From Acetomicrobium hydrogeniformans (GTDB lineage Bacteria > Synergistota > Synergistia > Synergistales > JAFGMB01): a stretch of 64,000 bases of DNA. A program made the translations under genes and the position numbers. The notes beneath the pieces are model-generated. The model ran no database searches. It saw only the letters and a list, made by a program, of their open reading frames with translations, and had not been told where the DNA came from. Location: the NCBI GenBank assembly GCA_016841745.1, contig JAENYO010000003.1, forward strand, positions 124,001 through 188,000, written 5' to 3'. This document shows positions 52,449 to 61,429 of the stretch, piece by piece (position 1 is the stretch's first letter; every line of letters starts with the position of its first letter).

Positions 52449-53240
52449 TTAATCCAGTTTCATTCCTATTTCCAAACCCATTTTTTTATAATGAGGTTCC
52501 AAAGGGTATTCTTCTTTAAGTGTAAATTGCACAGGAAGCCCGCCATCTGCTTCTCCTACCGCATCAAGTCCTTCAACAAGTTTTTCGAGTTTATTAAAGG
52601 GTAAACTGAAGATGATCTCGTTATCCTGGGCTGCTGCTCTTCTTCTGTCCCCGCCGCAGGGGACAACAACCTGGAAATTATTTTCCACCATAGTGGGTAT
52701 TACCGCATATACGCAGGCGGCATGGGCAGAAATTCTTGAATATATATCATGTCCATCGATCCAGTTCACGCCTCTCATAATATGGGTTAACTGGGATGGA
52801 TCACAGTATATGATTACCACATCAGGAGACCTGTCCTTTCCAAATGAAGATAAAGGAGCGGAAAGAACTCCCTGATATTTCCCTACCGGGAAACGCGGCA
52901 TGTTGGAAGCCCACTGTTTCCCCGCTTCAAGAGAACTTGCAGTCCCGGGATACCTGTTATGACCCTCCAGAAAATCTTCTGGCGGAGTAGCCAGGCCAAA
53001 TCCCACAACTGGTTCAAAGCACCACATATCATCCATTGTCATTAACAGGGACATCTTGCTTCTTCTTGATAATGCAAAACCCTGGCAAGTTGATAAATGA
53101 TAGCCCAGATCTTTATAAGGCTGAAGAAATCCATCCGGTTTTTCTTCTCCGATCTTCAGCATTCCAATGCCCAATGGTTCTGTTCTCAGAAAAAGATGTT
53201 TCTTGAGTTTCGCCGAACATTCTTCAAGATTGATAGCCAT
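52449..53240 (-). CDS. DUF169-family protein, copy 2
   Basis: 263 residues, almost the same as the protein at 46023-46814; most differences are single conservative changes (KIGEEKP for KYGEEKP, PVGKYQG for EVGKYQG, SSFGKDRSPD for LFPKDRSPD). All cysteines of copy 1 are kept. agggagga precedes the ATG. The upstream 60 bp, and part of the downstream DNA, also resemble copy 1, so the duplicated unit was larger than the gene. It converges with the acyltransferase gene. Function unknown; the repeated association with the betaine-type cluster may hint at quaternary amine metabolism. Confidence 0.9.
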   Translation of the reverse strand: MAINLEECSAKLKKHLFLRTEPLGIGMLKIGEEKPDGFLQPYKDLGYHLSTCQGFALSRRSKMSLLMTMDDMWCFEPVVGFGLATPPEDFLEGHNRYPGTASSLEAGKQWASNMPRFPVGKYQGVLSAPLSSFGKDRSPDVVIIYCDPSQLTHIMRGVNWIDGHDIYSRISAHAACVYAVIPTMVENNFQVVVPCGGDRRRAAAQDNEIIFSLPFNKLEKLVEGLDAVGEADGGLPVQFTLKEEYPLEPHYKKMGLEIGMKLD

Positions 53241-53480
53241 TTTTGTCCTCCCTAAAGTTGTAGTAACTAAAAATTATCTCGACACTCCATTCAAACTCAT
53301 AACATATCAGCTTCCAGTTTACTAAAAGATTTCCTGAAAATCTTTCAAGTCGGCCAATTCTTTTTTAAGTTCTTTAAGATCAGAGTGTTCACAAAAGCTT
53401 AAATGTCCTGAAAACCTTCCATATGTTTTATGCCTTAAAGGCATTTAAATGTCTAACATGTTCCCGATAAACAATATAGG

Positions 53481-53497
53481 GTTTCAAATATAGAAAC
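53481..53497. promoter_or_regulatory. Candidate IclR operator, distal site
   Basis: GTTTC-aaatata-GAAAC, a 5-bp perfect inverted repeat with a 7-bp centre, identical in arms and spacing to the site at 53695-53711. It lies between the divergent DUF169 copy 2 and the IclR gene. Confidence 0.5.
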
Positions 53498-53644
53498 ACA
53501 AAATAAAAGTAAAAGGGGTTGCCTTTTCGTCAATATATTGTAAAATAATAATACTGAATTTTCAGAATAAAGATATTTCACGGTAGTATCAATGTTATAG
53601 GTCAAGAGACGCGTAATATTATTTTACTGTTGTATACGTTAGAT

Positions 53645-53672
53645 TTGTTGGAAGAAGACGTCATTGTATATA
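53645..53672 (+). promoter_or_regulatory. Probable promoter of the IclR gene
   Basis: TTGTTG (53645-53650), a 16-bp spacer and TATATA (53667-53672). The palindromic sites at 53674-53711 begin right behind the -10 box, so a bound repressor would block the start site. Confidence 0.4.
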
Positions 53673-53673
53673 T

Positions 53674-53711
53674 TTTTCATATATAGCAAAGACAGTTTCA
53701 TATATAGAAAC
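53674..53711. promoter_or_regulatory. Candidate IclR operator pair over its own promoter
   Basis: GTTTC-atatata-GAAAC (53695-53711) is a perfect inverted repeat. A second, degenerate copy (TTTTCATATATAGCAAA, 53674-53690) lies exactly 21 bp upstream, two helical turns. With the distal site at 53481-53497 this suggests cooperative binding and autoregulation by the IclR protein. Confidence 0.55.
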
Positions 53712-53729
53712 AAGTAGGTGATGGTTTTT

Positions 53730-54485
53730 ATGTCAAGAACAGTTGGTAAAGCATTAGATATTCTCGAGTTGTTAAACGAACATGGATCATTAGGTGTTTC
53801 CAATATCAGTAAAGAATTAGAACTCGATAAGAGTACTATTTATCGGCTGGTATCTACATTAAGAAGACGAGGTTATGTTGACCAAGATCCGGAATCAAAA
53901 AAGTATTCGAATACTTTTAAGCTTTTTCAAATGGGAAACATAGAGATTTCTCGTTTAGGAATACGTGAAGTTGCCCATCCTTTTTTAGAGCGTTTGGCTG
54001 AAGAAACTCGCGAGACTATAAATCTTGCAGTTTTAGCAGGAAAGCAGGTTATGTACATTGACAAAATCGAAAGCTCGAAAACAGTGAAGGTGGACTTAGG
54101 TATAGGACGAACACTTCCTGCATATGCCTCAAGCCTGGGAAAAGTGATTCTTGCCAATATGTCTTCAGAAAAAGTTTGTAAGATGCATGAAATGGATACT
54201 TTTACACAATTTACCCCTAAATCAATAATGACTATTGGGGATTTACTGGTCAAGCTGGAGTTTGTGCGCCAGTTGGGTTATTGCATCGAACATGAAGAAT
54301 TGATTCCAGGGCTTTCCTGTGTGGCCGTCCCAATCAAAAACCACGAAAGAAAGGTTATAGCTGCGGTGAGTATAGCTTTCCCGACATATCGATACAAAGA
54401 CAACAAAAAAGAGCTGGAAAATATAATCGAAAGGCTTCTTCTTGCTTCAAAACATATCTCACATAAATTTGGTTTCCTGGAGTGA
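53730..54485 (+). CDS. IclR-family transcriptional regulator
   Basis: About 251 residues. An N-terminal winged helix-turn-helix (residues 1-65, SRTVGKALDILELLNEHGSL, NISKELELDKSTIYRLVSTL) is followed by the IclR ligand domain (80-245) with REVAHPFLERLAEETRETIN, YIDKIESS, LPAYASSLGKVILA and GLSCVAVPI. IclR proteins bind small carboxylates or aromatic acids and usually act as repressors, often of their own gene. Start choice between 53721 and 53730 is open; taggtgatgg favours 53730. It stands 98 bp before the TRAP/aconitase X cluster on the same strand and is its likely regulator. Confidence 0.92.
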   Translation: MSRTVGKALDILELLNEHGSLGVSNISKELELDKSTIYRLVSTLRRRGYVDQDPESKKYSNTFKLFQMGNIEISRLGIREVAHPFLERLAEETRETINLAVLAGKQVMYIDKIESSKTVKVDLGIGRTLPAYASSLGKVILANMSSEKVCKMHEMDTFTQFTPKSIMTIGDLLVKLEFVRQLGYCIEHEELIPGLSCVAVPIKNHERKVIAAVSIAFPTYRYKDNKKELENIIERLLLASKHISHKFGFLE

Positions 54486-54583
54486 GAATTAAATAATATT
54501 ATATTTTTTCTCCTTTCGTGGTCAGAAGAATGAGTCTTTTGGTGTTGTTAATAGATCAAAAAAATAAAGGAGGCTGGTTTAAC

Positions 54584-55699
54584 ATGAAAAGTACTGGAAC
54601 TATTCGTAGTATCTCAGGATGTATGTTGCTTACCTTTATCCTTATTTTTGCCTTTTTCGTAACACCTGTGATAAGTGCAGAAACTCTTGAATTACCAGTT
54701 GTTACATGGAAAATGACTACTACATGTGGTCCGGGAACCTTGATGTGGGACGCAAATATGATTGTTCCTAGAATTGTCAAAGAACTTACCGGGGGGCGGT
54801 TTGAAATTAAGCCCTTCGCGCCTGGTGCTCTCGTCCCTTCCTTCGAAGCTTACGATGCGGTAAAAAGTGGTTCCATAGAATGTTCTCAAGAATGGGGATG
54901 TTACTGGGTTGGAAAAAATACTGCATATGGAGCAATTAATAGTATTTGTACAGGTCTTAATGGTTGGGATCTTCTCAATTGGTATTACCAGGGAGGCGGG
55001 GAAAAACTTTGCCAGGAAATCTGGGCAAAGGATGGTTTTGTATGGTTTGCTGACTGGGGACATGGTGCAGAACAGGGATTTTTGACTAATAAGCCTATCA
55101 GAACATTAGAAGACTTTAAGGGTCTAAAATTGAGAGTTTCCGGGCAGGTCTCTCGGAAAGTTGTTGAAGCCGTAGGTGCTTCTGCCGTAATGCTTCCAGG
55201 GGGAGAAGTATTTGAAGCCATGAAACGTGGAGTAATTGATGGTGTTGAAATGGCAACCCCCTATGTCAATTGGCAGTTGGGTCTTCAGGATACTGCTAAA
55301 TATTGGTCTACTCCGGTATGGCATCAGAGATCTGGTCTTCATGGTTTGATGGTAAATCAAGAAGCTTTTGATAAATTGCCGGAAGTATATAAAGCTGTTT
55401 TGAAGTATGCATGCCAGGCCAGTACCATTGAAGGTATGTTGCTCCAGGACTACAAAGGTGCAGAAGGTACAAAACTCTTCCTGGAACATGGGATCGAAGT
55501 TGTACGTATGAATGATGAAACGATACGAGGAATTGAGTTAGCTGCCGTTAAAGTAAAACAGCAGTTTGCAGAAGAGAATCCTGATTTTGCCAAAATTCTT
55601 GAATCTCAACAGGCCTATCTTGATAACTATGCAGAATGGAGAAATATGCAGGTTCCCAGTATCGGATCTGAACCAATTCATTTTGAGATGCCTCATTAG
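54584..55699 (+). CDS. dctP: TRAP transporter substrate-binding protein, system 1 (TakP-like)
   Basis: About 371 residues: signal peptide (1-30), then a DctP domain of the branch that includes the 2-oxoacid-binding TakP. Features are WKMTTTCGPGTLMWDANMIV, the R of FKGLKLRVSGQVSRKVVEAV, GASAVMLPGGEVFEAMKRGV and IDGVEMATPYVNWQLGLQDT. YWSTPVWHQRS and GLMVNQEAFDKLPEVYK follow. Binding proteins of this branch hold carboxylates through the arginine and aromatic residues. The ATG at 54584 lies 9 bases behind aaaggagg; an upstream in-frame start at 54518 lacks a site. It is followed by a strong stem-loop and then dctQ and dctM. Confidence 0.92.
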   Translation: MKSTGTIRSISGCMLLTFILIFAFFVTPVISAETLELPVVTWKMTTTCGPGTLMWDANMIVPRIVKELTGGRFEIKPFAPGALVPSFEAYDAVKSGSIECSQEWGCYWVGKNTAYGAINSICTGLNGWDLLNWYYQGGGEKLCQEIWAKDGFVWFADWGHGAEQGFLTNKPIRTLEDFKGLKLRVSGQVSRKVVEAVGASAVMLPGGEVFEAMKRGVIDGVEMATPYVNWQLGLQDTAKYWSTPVWHQRSGLHGLMVNQEAFDKLPEVYKAVLKYACQASTIEGMLLQDYKGAEGTKLFLEHGIEVVRMNDETIRGIELAAVKVKQQFAEENPDFAKILESQQAYLDNYAEWRNMQVPSIGSEPIHFEMPH

Positions 55700-55716
55700 C
55701 TAATGTGTCATTGTAT

Positions 55717-55753
55717 GTTAATTGGATCCCATAATTTATGGGATCCAATTAAC
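55717..55753 (+). promoter_or_regulatory. Perfect palindrome between dctP and dctQ, system 1
   Basis: A 37-base near-perfect palindrome (gttaattggatcccataa and its complement), 18 bp after the dctP stop and about 25 bp before dctQ. There is no T-tract. It should form a very stable mRNA hairpin, probably protecting the dctP transcript and lowering expression of the permease genes. Confidence 0.65.
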
Positions 55754-55778
55754 AACATAAGGTTTTGGAGGTGTACGC

Positions 55779-56294
55779 ATGAAGTTTATCAATGTTCTTA
55801 CGCACTTCATTGATTCTCTTAATGAATGGGTAGGTAGAATTGTAGCCTGGTTAATTGTTCCTGCTGTAATGGTAGTTGTTATAGACGTCATATCAAGAAA
55901 GTTCTTTAGCAAGGCTTTTCCTTGGGGGTATGATTTGAGCCTTCAGTGTATAGGTTTCTTTTTTATGATGGGAATGGGTTTTACTTTGCTTAAGAAAGGG
56001 CATGTAAATGTTGATTTCATTTCTCAACGTTTTTCAAATAAGACAGATGCAGTAATGAACATTCTATTATATGCACTTCTTGTGTTTCCAATGCTTCTTA
56101 TTTTTACCAAAGTGGGAATGGATTATGCTATAAGATCCTGGGTTATCAAAGAAAGGATTGGAATTACCAGTTGGAACCCCATTATATATCCTTTTAAAAC
56201 AGCCATTCCAGTAGGTTTTATTCTTCTGAGTATTCAAGCAATTTCTGAGATTCTTAAAAACATAATGCGGTTGATAGGGAGGTCAGAAGGATGA
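55779..56294 (+). CDS. dctQ: TRAP transporter small permease DctQ, system 1
   Basis: 171 residues with four membrane helices. DctQ signatures are VVIDVISRKFFSKAFPWGYD and FFFMMGMGFTLLKKGHVNVD. tttggaggtg precedes the ATG. The last codons overlap the dctM start (ATGA), giving translational coupling. It resembles the DctQ of system 2 (59501-60007) in having KKGHVNVDFIS / HKSHVVVDIIY in the same place. Confidence 0.92.
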   Translation: MKFINVLTHFIDSLNEWVGRIVAWLIVPAVMVVVIDVISRKFFSKAFPWGYDLSLQCIGFFFMMGMGFTLLKKGHVNVDFISQRFSNKTDAVMNILLYALLVFPMLLIFTKVGMDYAIRSWVIKERIGITSWNPIIYPFKTAIPVGFILLSIQAISEILKNIMRLIGRSEG

Positions 56295-57613
56295 GTCCTG
56301 AATTCGCTTCAGTAATGATGTTTGTTGTTCTTTTGATTTTCCTGGTTATAGGGATGCCTCTTGCTTTTGCTCTTGGGACTGTAGGATGTATCTTTGGATA
56401 TTTGTCTTTAGGTTCTTGTGTCTTTCCCATTTTTGCCAGCCGAGTCTATTCGTTGATGACGAATTATATAATGACCGCTGTTCCTGTATTTGTCTTTATG
56501 GCCTACCTCCTTGAAATTTCAGGTGCCGCAGAACGGCTTTATATTGGTTTTCGCAACCTATTTGGGCCACTAAGAGGTGGTTTAGCGATCGGTACGGTGG
56601 CTATCTGCACGCTGTTTGCTGCAAGTACAGGAGTTATAGGAGCTGCAGTGGTGACAATGAGCCTCCTGGCTGTACCGTCGATGTTGAAATATGGATATGC
56701 CCAGGATCTTGCAACAGGAACGACATGTGCGGCTGGCACGCTAGGAATACTAATCCCACCAAGTATTATGTTGGTTGTTTATGGTTCCCTTTCAGGGATT
56801 TCTGTAGGTAAATTATTCATGGCTGCTTTTTTACCAGGGCTTTTGCTTTCTTCTCTATACATTCTATATATAGCGATCAGATGTTTCATTCGTCCTGATG
56901 ATGGACCTGCTATGTCATATGCTGAAATCTCAGAAACGTCTTTGTCTCAAAGGTTATGGAAAGCAATGTTAGGTATTGCGCCAATGTTATTGTTAATTAT
57001 TGCAGTGCTTGGAACTATTTTTACAGGGATTGCAACTCCCACGGAGGCAGCGGCGGTTGGATGTTTTATTGCATTTCTGATGGTAATTGGAAATGGACAG
57101 TTCTCATTGAAAAGTATGTCTTCTATTGTCATAAAAACTCTGAAAACAACTTGCATGGTTAACTTAATTGTTATTTTTGCCGGTTGTTTTACTACTGTTT
57201 TTCTGGGTATAGGCGGTGGTGAGACTGTAACCAATTTTTTATTAGGCTTAGGACTTCCTGACTGGGGAATTCTGTTCCTGATGTTATTCATTGTTTTTAT
57301 TCTAGGGATGTTTATAGATTGGATCGGAATACTTCTAATATGTACCCCCCTGTTTTTACCAATTGCGAAACAAATCGGTTATGACCCCTTATGGTTTGCT
57401 TTATTAATATGCCTGACTTTACAGATGGCATTTATTACGCCTCCCTTTGCGTATGCAATTTTTTATCTAAAGGGGGTTGCTCCAAAGGAAGTCCAATTAA
57501 CAAATATTTATAAGGGGGTCTTGCCTTTTGTAGCTTTGCAATGGGTAGCAGTACTGTTATGCATTATTTTCCCACAGATTATTCTTTGGCTGCCTTCTTT
57601 AATTAAAAGTTGA
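56291..57613 (+). CDS. dctM: TRAP transporter large permease DctM, system 1
   Basis: 440 residues, about twelve membrane helices. Motifs: LVIGMPLAFALGTVGCIFGY, STGVIGAAVVTMSLLAVPSM near residue 115, GILIPPSIMLVVYGSLSGIS near 155, ATPTEAAAVGCFIAFLM near 250 and FITPPFAYAIFYLKGVAPKE near 385. It is the ion-driven transport channel. It is clearly similar to DctM of system 2 (60004-61323), so the two permeases probably arose by duplication. The aconitase X genes follow 122 bp on. Confidence 0.94.
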   Translation: MSPEFASVMMFVVLLIFLVIGMPLAFALGTVGCIFGYLSLGSCVFPIFASRVYSLMTNYIMTAVPVFVFMAYLLEISGAAERLYIGFRNLFGPLRGGLAIGTVAICTLFAASTGVIGAAVVTMSLLAVPSMLKYGYAQDLATGTTCAAGTLGILIPPSIMLVVYGSLSGISVGKLFMAAFLPGLLLSSLYILYIAIRCFIRPDDGPAMSYAEISETSLSQRLWKAMLGIAPMLLLIIAVLGTIFTGIATPTEAAAVGCFIAFLMVIGNGQFSLKSMSSIVIKTLKTTCMVNLIVIFAGCFTTVFLGIGGGETVTNFLLGLGLPDWGILFLMLFIVFILGMFIDWIGILLICTPLFLPIAKQIGYDPLWFALLICLTLQMAFITPPFAYAIFYLKGVAPKEVQLTNIYKGVLPFVALQWVAVLLCIIFPQIILWLPSLIKS

Positions 57614-57735
57614 TGAAAGTCAATTAGAGGTTCCAACCTATCAATTCTTTGTCAAGAGGTTGAAAAAATTCTCCAACATTGAATTGAGTAATCCAAAATA
57701 TTTTTGAACAAGTGTGAACACAGGAGGTGTTGTTT

Positions 57736-59031
57736 TTGAAATTGACAAGTAAAGAGCAAAAGATGCTTTCCGGAGAAATGGGGCTTGCAAGACAGAAGGC
57801 TATGGAGCTTTTAGTTAAATATGGAGAAGCGCTAGGGGCAGATTCTTTTGTAGATACACGCAATGTCCATTCGTTAACACCCTTTTATTTTTATCCCGAT
57901 GTACTTAATTCTTATTTAGATATAAAGGATATGGATGATTTTATTTCCAAATCAGTATTGGATTCTGATGAAAAAGTAATAATAGATGAGCTTGAAGCAT
58001 TCACAAGTTCGCACATCTATAGTGTTGATCTTGACCATTTGGACTTTTTAGAGGCCAGCAAAGGAAGAGATCCGGCAAATTTCAGAGAAATGGTTGTTTC
58101 AATGAGAGATTATTGCAAAAAAATTGGAATGACTATGATGTCAACTTGTACTCCCTATACTTCCGGTAATGTGCCAAGGTTTGGCGAGCATTGTGCCTGG
58201 ACTGAGTCTTCTGCTATTTCTTATCTTAATTCGGTAATAGGTGGCAGGTCTAATATTGAAGGGGATCATAGCTCTTTTGCCAGTGCTGTGACTGGAAAGA
58301 CACCTTATTGGGGTTTTCATATCCCGGAGAATCGGTATGGGAACGTTATTGTTCAAGTCGAATATCAACCCAAATCATTGCAGGATTGGGATTTACTTGG
58401 TTACTCTACCGGTTTTGAGGTTGGTTTAGATATCCCGATCTATTCCAATATTGAACAACAGGGAAGTATGTGCAATTTTATGGCATTGAGTTCTGCTGGC
58501 GCTGCGAGCGGAGCAATAGTGATGTATCACGTTCTGGGGCAGACCCCGGAGGCCAAGACATTAGATGAAGCTCTTGGCGGGAGGAACGAGAAATATGTCA
58601 TTACTTTTGGCAATGATGAAAGAAAGAAAGCCTATGAAAAGCTGAATTGTGCTCATGATGAACATGTTGAATATGTTGTTTTGGGTTGTCCCCACTATCC
58701 GCCAGAACGACTGAGAAAAGTTGCATCTTTGCTTGAAGGGAAAAGGATAAACCCTGGTGTGAGCTTGCTTATATTTACATGTTTCCAGCATAAAGCTCTT
58801 GCGGAGAGAAATGGATATCTCGAGATTATAGAGAGGGCAGGAGGAAAAGTAGTAATAGATAGTTGTCCATTGAACACCAAAATAGCCCCCTCGAGAATAG
58901 TGGCCACTGATGCAGCGAAAATTGCCCATACTAGCGGGGGTATGAAGGGGTGGACCGATGTGTGGTATGGAACTCTTGAAGAATGTATCAATGCGGCTGT
59001 TACCGGGAAATGGGAAGGTGAGCTAAATTGA
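57736..59031 (+). CDS. Aconitase X large (catalytic) subunit
   Basis: About 431 residues. The family opening KLTSKEQKMLSGEMGLARQK is present, followed by MTMMSTCTPYTSGNVPRFGE, AWTESSAISYLNSVIGGRSN and GVEL-like turns. Cysteines occur in YVVLGCPHYPPERL and VIDSCPLN, with GGMKGWTDVWYGTLEECI at the end. The cysteines are those that hold the iron-sulfur centre in AcnX enzymes. Known members dehydrate cis-3-hydroxy-L-proline or phosphomevalonate. The start is TTG at 57736, 8 bases behind aggagg; a GTG at 57727 overlaps that site. It overlaps the small-subunit gene by 4 bp. The flanking TRAP systems suggest a carboxylate or hydroxyproline-like substrate. Confidence 0.9.
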   Translation: MKLTSKEQKMLSGEMGLARQKAMELLVKYGEALGADSFVDTRNVHSLTPFYFYPDVLNSYLDIKDMDDFISKSVLDSDEKVIIDELEAFTSSHIYSVDLDHLDFLEASKGRDPANFREMVVSMRDYCKKIGMTMMSTCTPYTSGNVPRFGEHCAWTESSAISYLNSVIGGRSNIEGDHSSFASAVTGKTPYWGFHIPENRYGNVIVQVEYQPKSLQDWDLLGYSTGFEVGLDIPIYSNIEQQGSMCNFMALSSAGAASGAIVMYHVLGQTPEAKTLDEALGGRNEKYVITFGNDERKKAYEKLNCAHDEHVEYVVLGCPHYPPERLRKVASLLEGKRINPGVSLLIFTCFQHKALAERNGYLEIIERAGGKVVIDSCPLNTKIAPSRIVATDAAKIAHTSGGMKGWTDVWYGTLEECINAAVTGKWEGELN

Positions 59032-59444
59032 AAAAGATTACGCTAAAAGGAAGAAAAATATTTGGTGGGAAAGCAAAAGGGAAAGCGTTAGTATCTCATA
59101 ATCCGGTGGCCTTTTGTGCGGGTATAGACCCAAATACAGGTGAAATTACGGAAAGGGGTCATGAACTTCAGGGAGAAATACTCAAAGATAAGGTCCTGGT
59201 CTTCCCCTGCGGAAAGGGATCTTCCGCCTTTTCAAAGGCGGCTTATGCATTAGCCCTGGCGGGTAATAGCCCAGTCGCTTGTATTATTGAAAAAGTTGAC
59301 CCCAAAACAGCATTAGCTTCAATTGTTATGCATACTCCGACCATAGCTGAAGTGGAGGAAGATCTTTTCTCGGTAATCAAAACGGGAGATACGGTAGAAA
59401 TAGATGCAGATTTAGGAGAGATTTCAATATATAAAAATAGTTAA
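59028..59444 (+). CDS. Aconitase X small (swivel) subunit
   Basis: 138 residues forming the swivel domain: LKGRKIFGGKAKGKALVSHN at the start, DPNTGEITERGHELQGEILK, VLVFPCGKGSSAFSKAAYAL (the conserved PxGKGS) and IEKVDPKTALASIVM. It closes over the active site of the large subunit. It begins with TTG inside the last codons of the large-subunit gene, so production is coupled. Many AcnX proteins have both parts fused; the split form is common in bacteria and archaea. Confidence 0.92.
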   Translation: MKKITLKGRKIFGGKAKGKALVSHNPVAFCAGIDPNTGEITERGHELQGEILKDKVLVFPCGKGSSAFSKAAYALALAGNSPVACIIEKVDPKTALASIVMHTPTIAEVEEDLFSVIKTGDTVEIDADLGEISIYKNS

Positions 59445-59500
59445 ATCCCAGATACTTCTCAAATCTTTCTAGAGATACTTGGGATGCCTAGGAGGTTAAG

Positions 59501-60007
59501 ATGTTTTTTCTTGATTTTATTGAGAAAATCAGTGAATTAACGGGACGTATATTTGCTGTTTTATTGGGACTGCTTGAAATTTTAGTAGTCAGCGAAGTTG
59601 TCATGAGATATGTTTTTAACAATCCTTCCGTATGGAGTTTCCCGGTTATTAAGATGTTATTTGGCGCAAATTTCATGTTGGCAATGGCATATACATTACT
59701 TCATAAATCCCATGTAGTGGTTGATATCATCTATTCTCATCTACACTTTAAAGTACAGCAAATTCTTGATCTCTTAAGTTATTCCATATTTTTCTTCCCT
59801 TTTGTTGGGATTGTGATATTTCACGGTTATCATTATGCATTTCGGTCCCTGGCACATGGAGAGACAACGTTTGATGCATGTTTAATTCCTCTGTATCCTA
59901 TTAAAATTGTAATTCCTATTGCTTTTATCTTGCTATTTTCCCAAGGTCTGGTTGTTTTTTTAAAAACAGCAATTCAACTTAGAAATAAGAGAGGGATCTC
60001 ATCATGA
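59501..60007 (+). CDS. dctQ: TRAP transporter small permease DctQ, system 2
   Basis: 168 residues with four membrane helices. VSEVVMRYVFNNPSVWSFPV is the DctQ signature, and LAMAYTLLHKSHVVVDIIYS the second block. taggaggttaag precedes the ATG. It overlaps dctM by the ATGA arrangement. Unlike system 1, the binding-protein gene of this system follows dctM and does not precede dctQ. Confidence 0.92.
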   Translation: MFFLDFIEKISELTGRIFAVLLGLLEILVVSEVVMRYVFNNPSVWSFPVIKMLFGANFMLAMAYTLLHKSHVVVDIIYSHLHFKVQQILDLLSYSIFFFPFVGIVIFHGYHYAFRSLAHGETTFDACLIPLYPIKIVIPIAFILLFSQGLVVFLKTAIQLRNKRGISS

Positions 60008-61323
60008 GTTCTGGGATATTAGTTGGTCTTTTGTTTGTTTCCTTACTCCTCGGTTTAATGATGGGACATCCTCTTGCTTTTGTGCTTGGTGGTTTAAGCG
60101 TCATATTCGGGTATTTAGGTTGGGGTGGACATTGTTTTGTAATGTTTGTAAATCGCATATACAGCATTATGGATAATTATGTATTAGTCTGTATCCCATT
60201 ATTTGTACTGATGGCAAAAATATTAGACTACTCGGGAATAGCCGAGGATTTATTTGATACCTTGAGATATGTTTTTGGAAAACTCCATGGTGGTATTGCT
60301 GTTGCGGTTATTGCTGTTTCTACAATATTTGCTGCATGTACTGGAATTATTGGTGCTTCTGTCGTGACCATGGGGTTATTGGGGTTACCGCTTATGTTGA
60401 AATATGGATACAACAAAAGGCTGAGTTGCGGGGTAATCTGCTCAGGAGGCACTTTAGGAATTCTTATTCCTCCTAGCATAATGCTTGTCGTCATGGGGGC
60501 AGAATCAAATGTTTCAGTAGGAAAACTATTTGCGGGAGCTTTTGGTCCTGGTTTAGTCTTGTCTGCTTTATATATGATCTATATTGCAGTCTTATGTAAG
60601 ATAAGGCCCGATTATGCCCCGGCTGTTTCGGAAGAAGAAATGGTTGGTATTACCAAAAAACATTTGATGTTCAAATTACTTACATCATTCCTTCCAACAT
60701 TCCTTTTAATATTGGGTGTTCTGGGAAGCATTGTTACTGGTGTTGCAACCGCGACTGAAGCTGCAGGGGTTGGAGCTGCTTTAGCTCTTTTGTTAATGAT
60801 AATTTCGGGGCAATTCTCCTGGAAAAAGCTATATGCCGCACTTCTTGATACAACTAAAACTGCTTCAATGGTTCTTACGATAATAATTGCAGCTAGTTGT
60901 TTTGCTGCTGTTTTCATCGGAATTGGTGGGGATGAAGTTGTAGCGAAGATGCTTCTGGGTTTTGGATTAGGTAAATGGGGAACCTTTGCTGTAATGATGT
61001 CTATATTGTTGTTTTTAGGATGTTTTATTGATTGGACTGCAATAGTGATGCTTGTTTTCCCGATTTTTCTTCCAATTGGTGATCTTCTGGGTTTCGAACG
61101 ATTATGGTTTGTTCTCATAATGGCGGTAATGCTTCAGGATAGCTTCATTACCCCTCCATTTGGCTATGCCCTTTTCTTCTTAAAAGGGATTGCTCCTAAA
61201 GAAATATCTACTACAGATATCTATTGGGGAGTATTTCCCTTTTGGGTCTTAATGAAAATAGGGCTTGTTATTTGTTGTGTTTTCCCAGCGGTTATTACCT
61301 GGTTACCATCGATTTGGTTTTAG
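60004..61323 (+). CDS. dctM: TRAP transporter large permease DctM, system 2
   Basis: 439 residues, about twelve membrane helices. MGHPLAFVLGGLSVIFGYLG at the start, CTGIIGASVVTMGLLGLPLM near residue 115, GILIPPSIMLVVMGAESNVS near 155, ATATEAAGVGAALALLL near 250 and FITPPFGYALFFLKGIAPKE near 385. The spacing and many residues match DctM of system 1. It moves the substrate delivered by its DctP (61430-62539). Confidence 0.94.
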   Translation: MSSGILVGLLFVSLLLGLMMGHPLAFVLGGLSVIFGYLGWGGHCFVMFVNRIYSIMDNYVLVCIPLFVLMAKILDYSGIAEDLFDTLRYVFGKLHGGIAVAVIAVSTIFAACTGIIGASVVTMGLLGLPLMLKYGYNKRLSCGVICSGGTLGILIPPSIMLVVMGAESNVSVGKLFAGAFGPGLVLSALYMIYIAVLCKIRPDYAPAVSEEEMVGITKKHLMFKLLTSFLPTFLLILGVLGSIVTGVATATEAAGVGAALALLLMIISGQFSWKKLYAALLDTTKTASMVLTIIIAASCFAAVFIGIGGDEVVAKMLLGFGLGKWGTFAVMMSILLFLGCFIDWTAIVMLVFPIFLPIGDLLGFERLWFVLIMAVMLQDSFITPPFGYALFFLKGIAPKEISTTDIYWGVFPFWVLMKIGLVICCVFPAVITWLPSIWF

Positions 61324-61429
61324 CTATTTGTTTTAAACCAACATTTGGAAATAGAGAGGAGGGTAATAGCGAATTAACAGGATGAGTATCTTGAGAGTTA
61401 GTGAAAATACATTTAGGGGAGGTCTTGTA

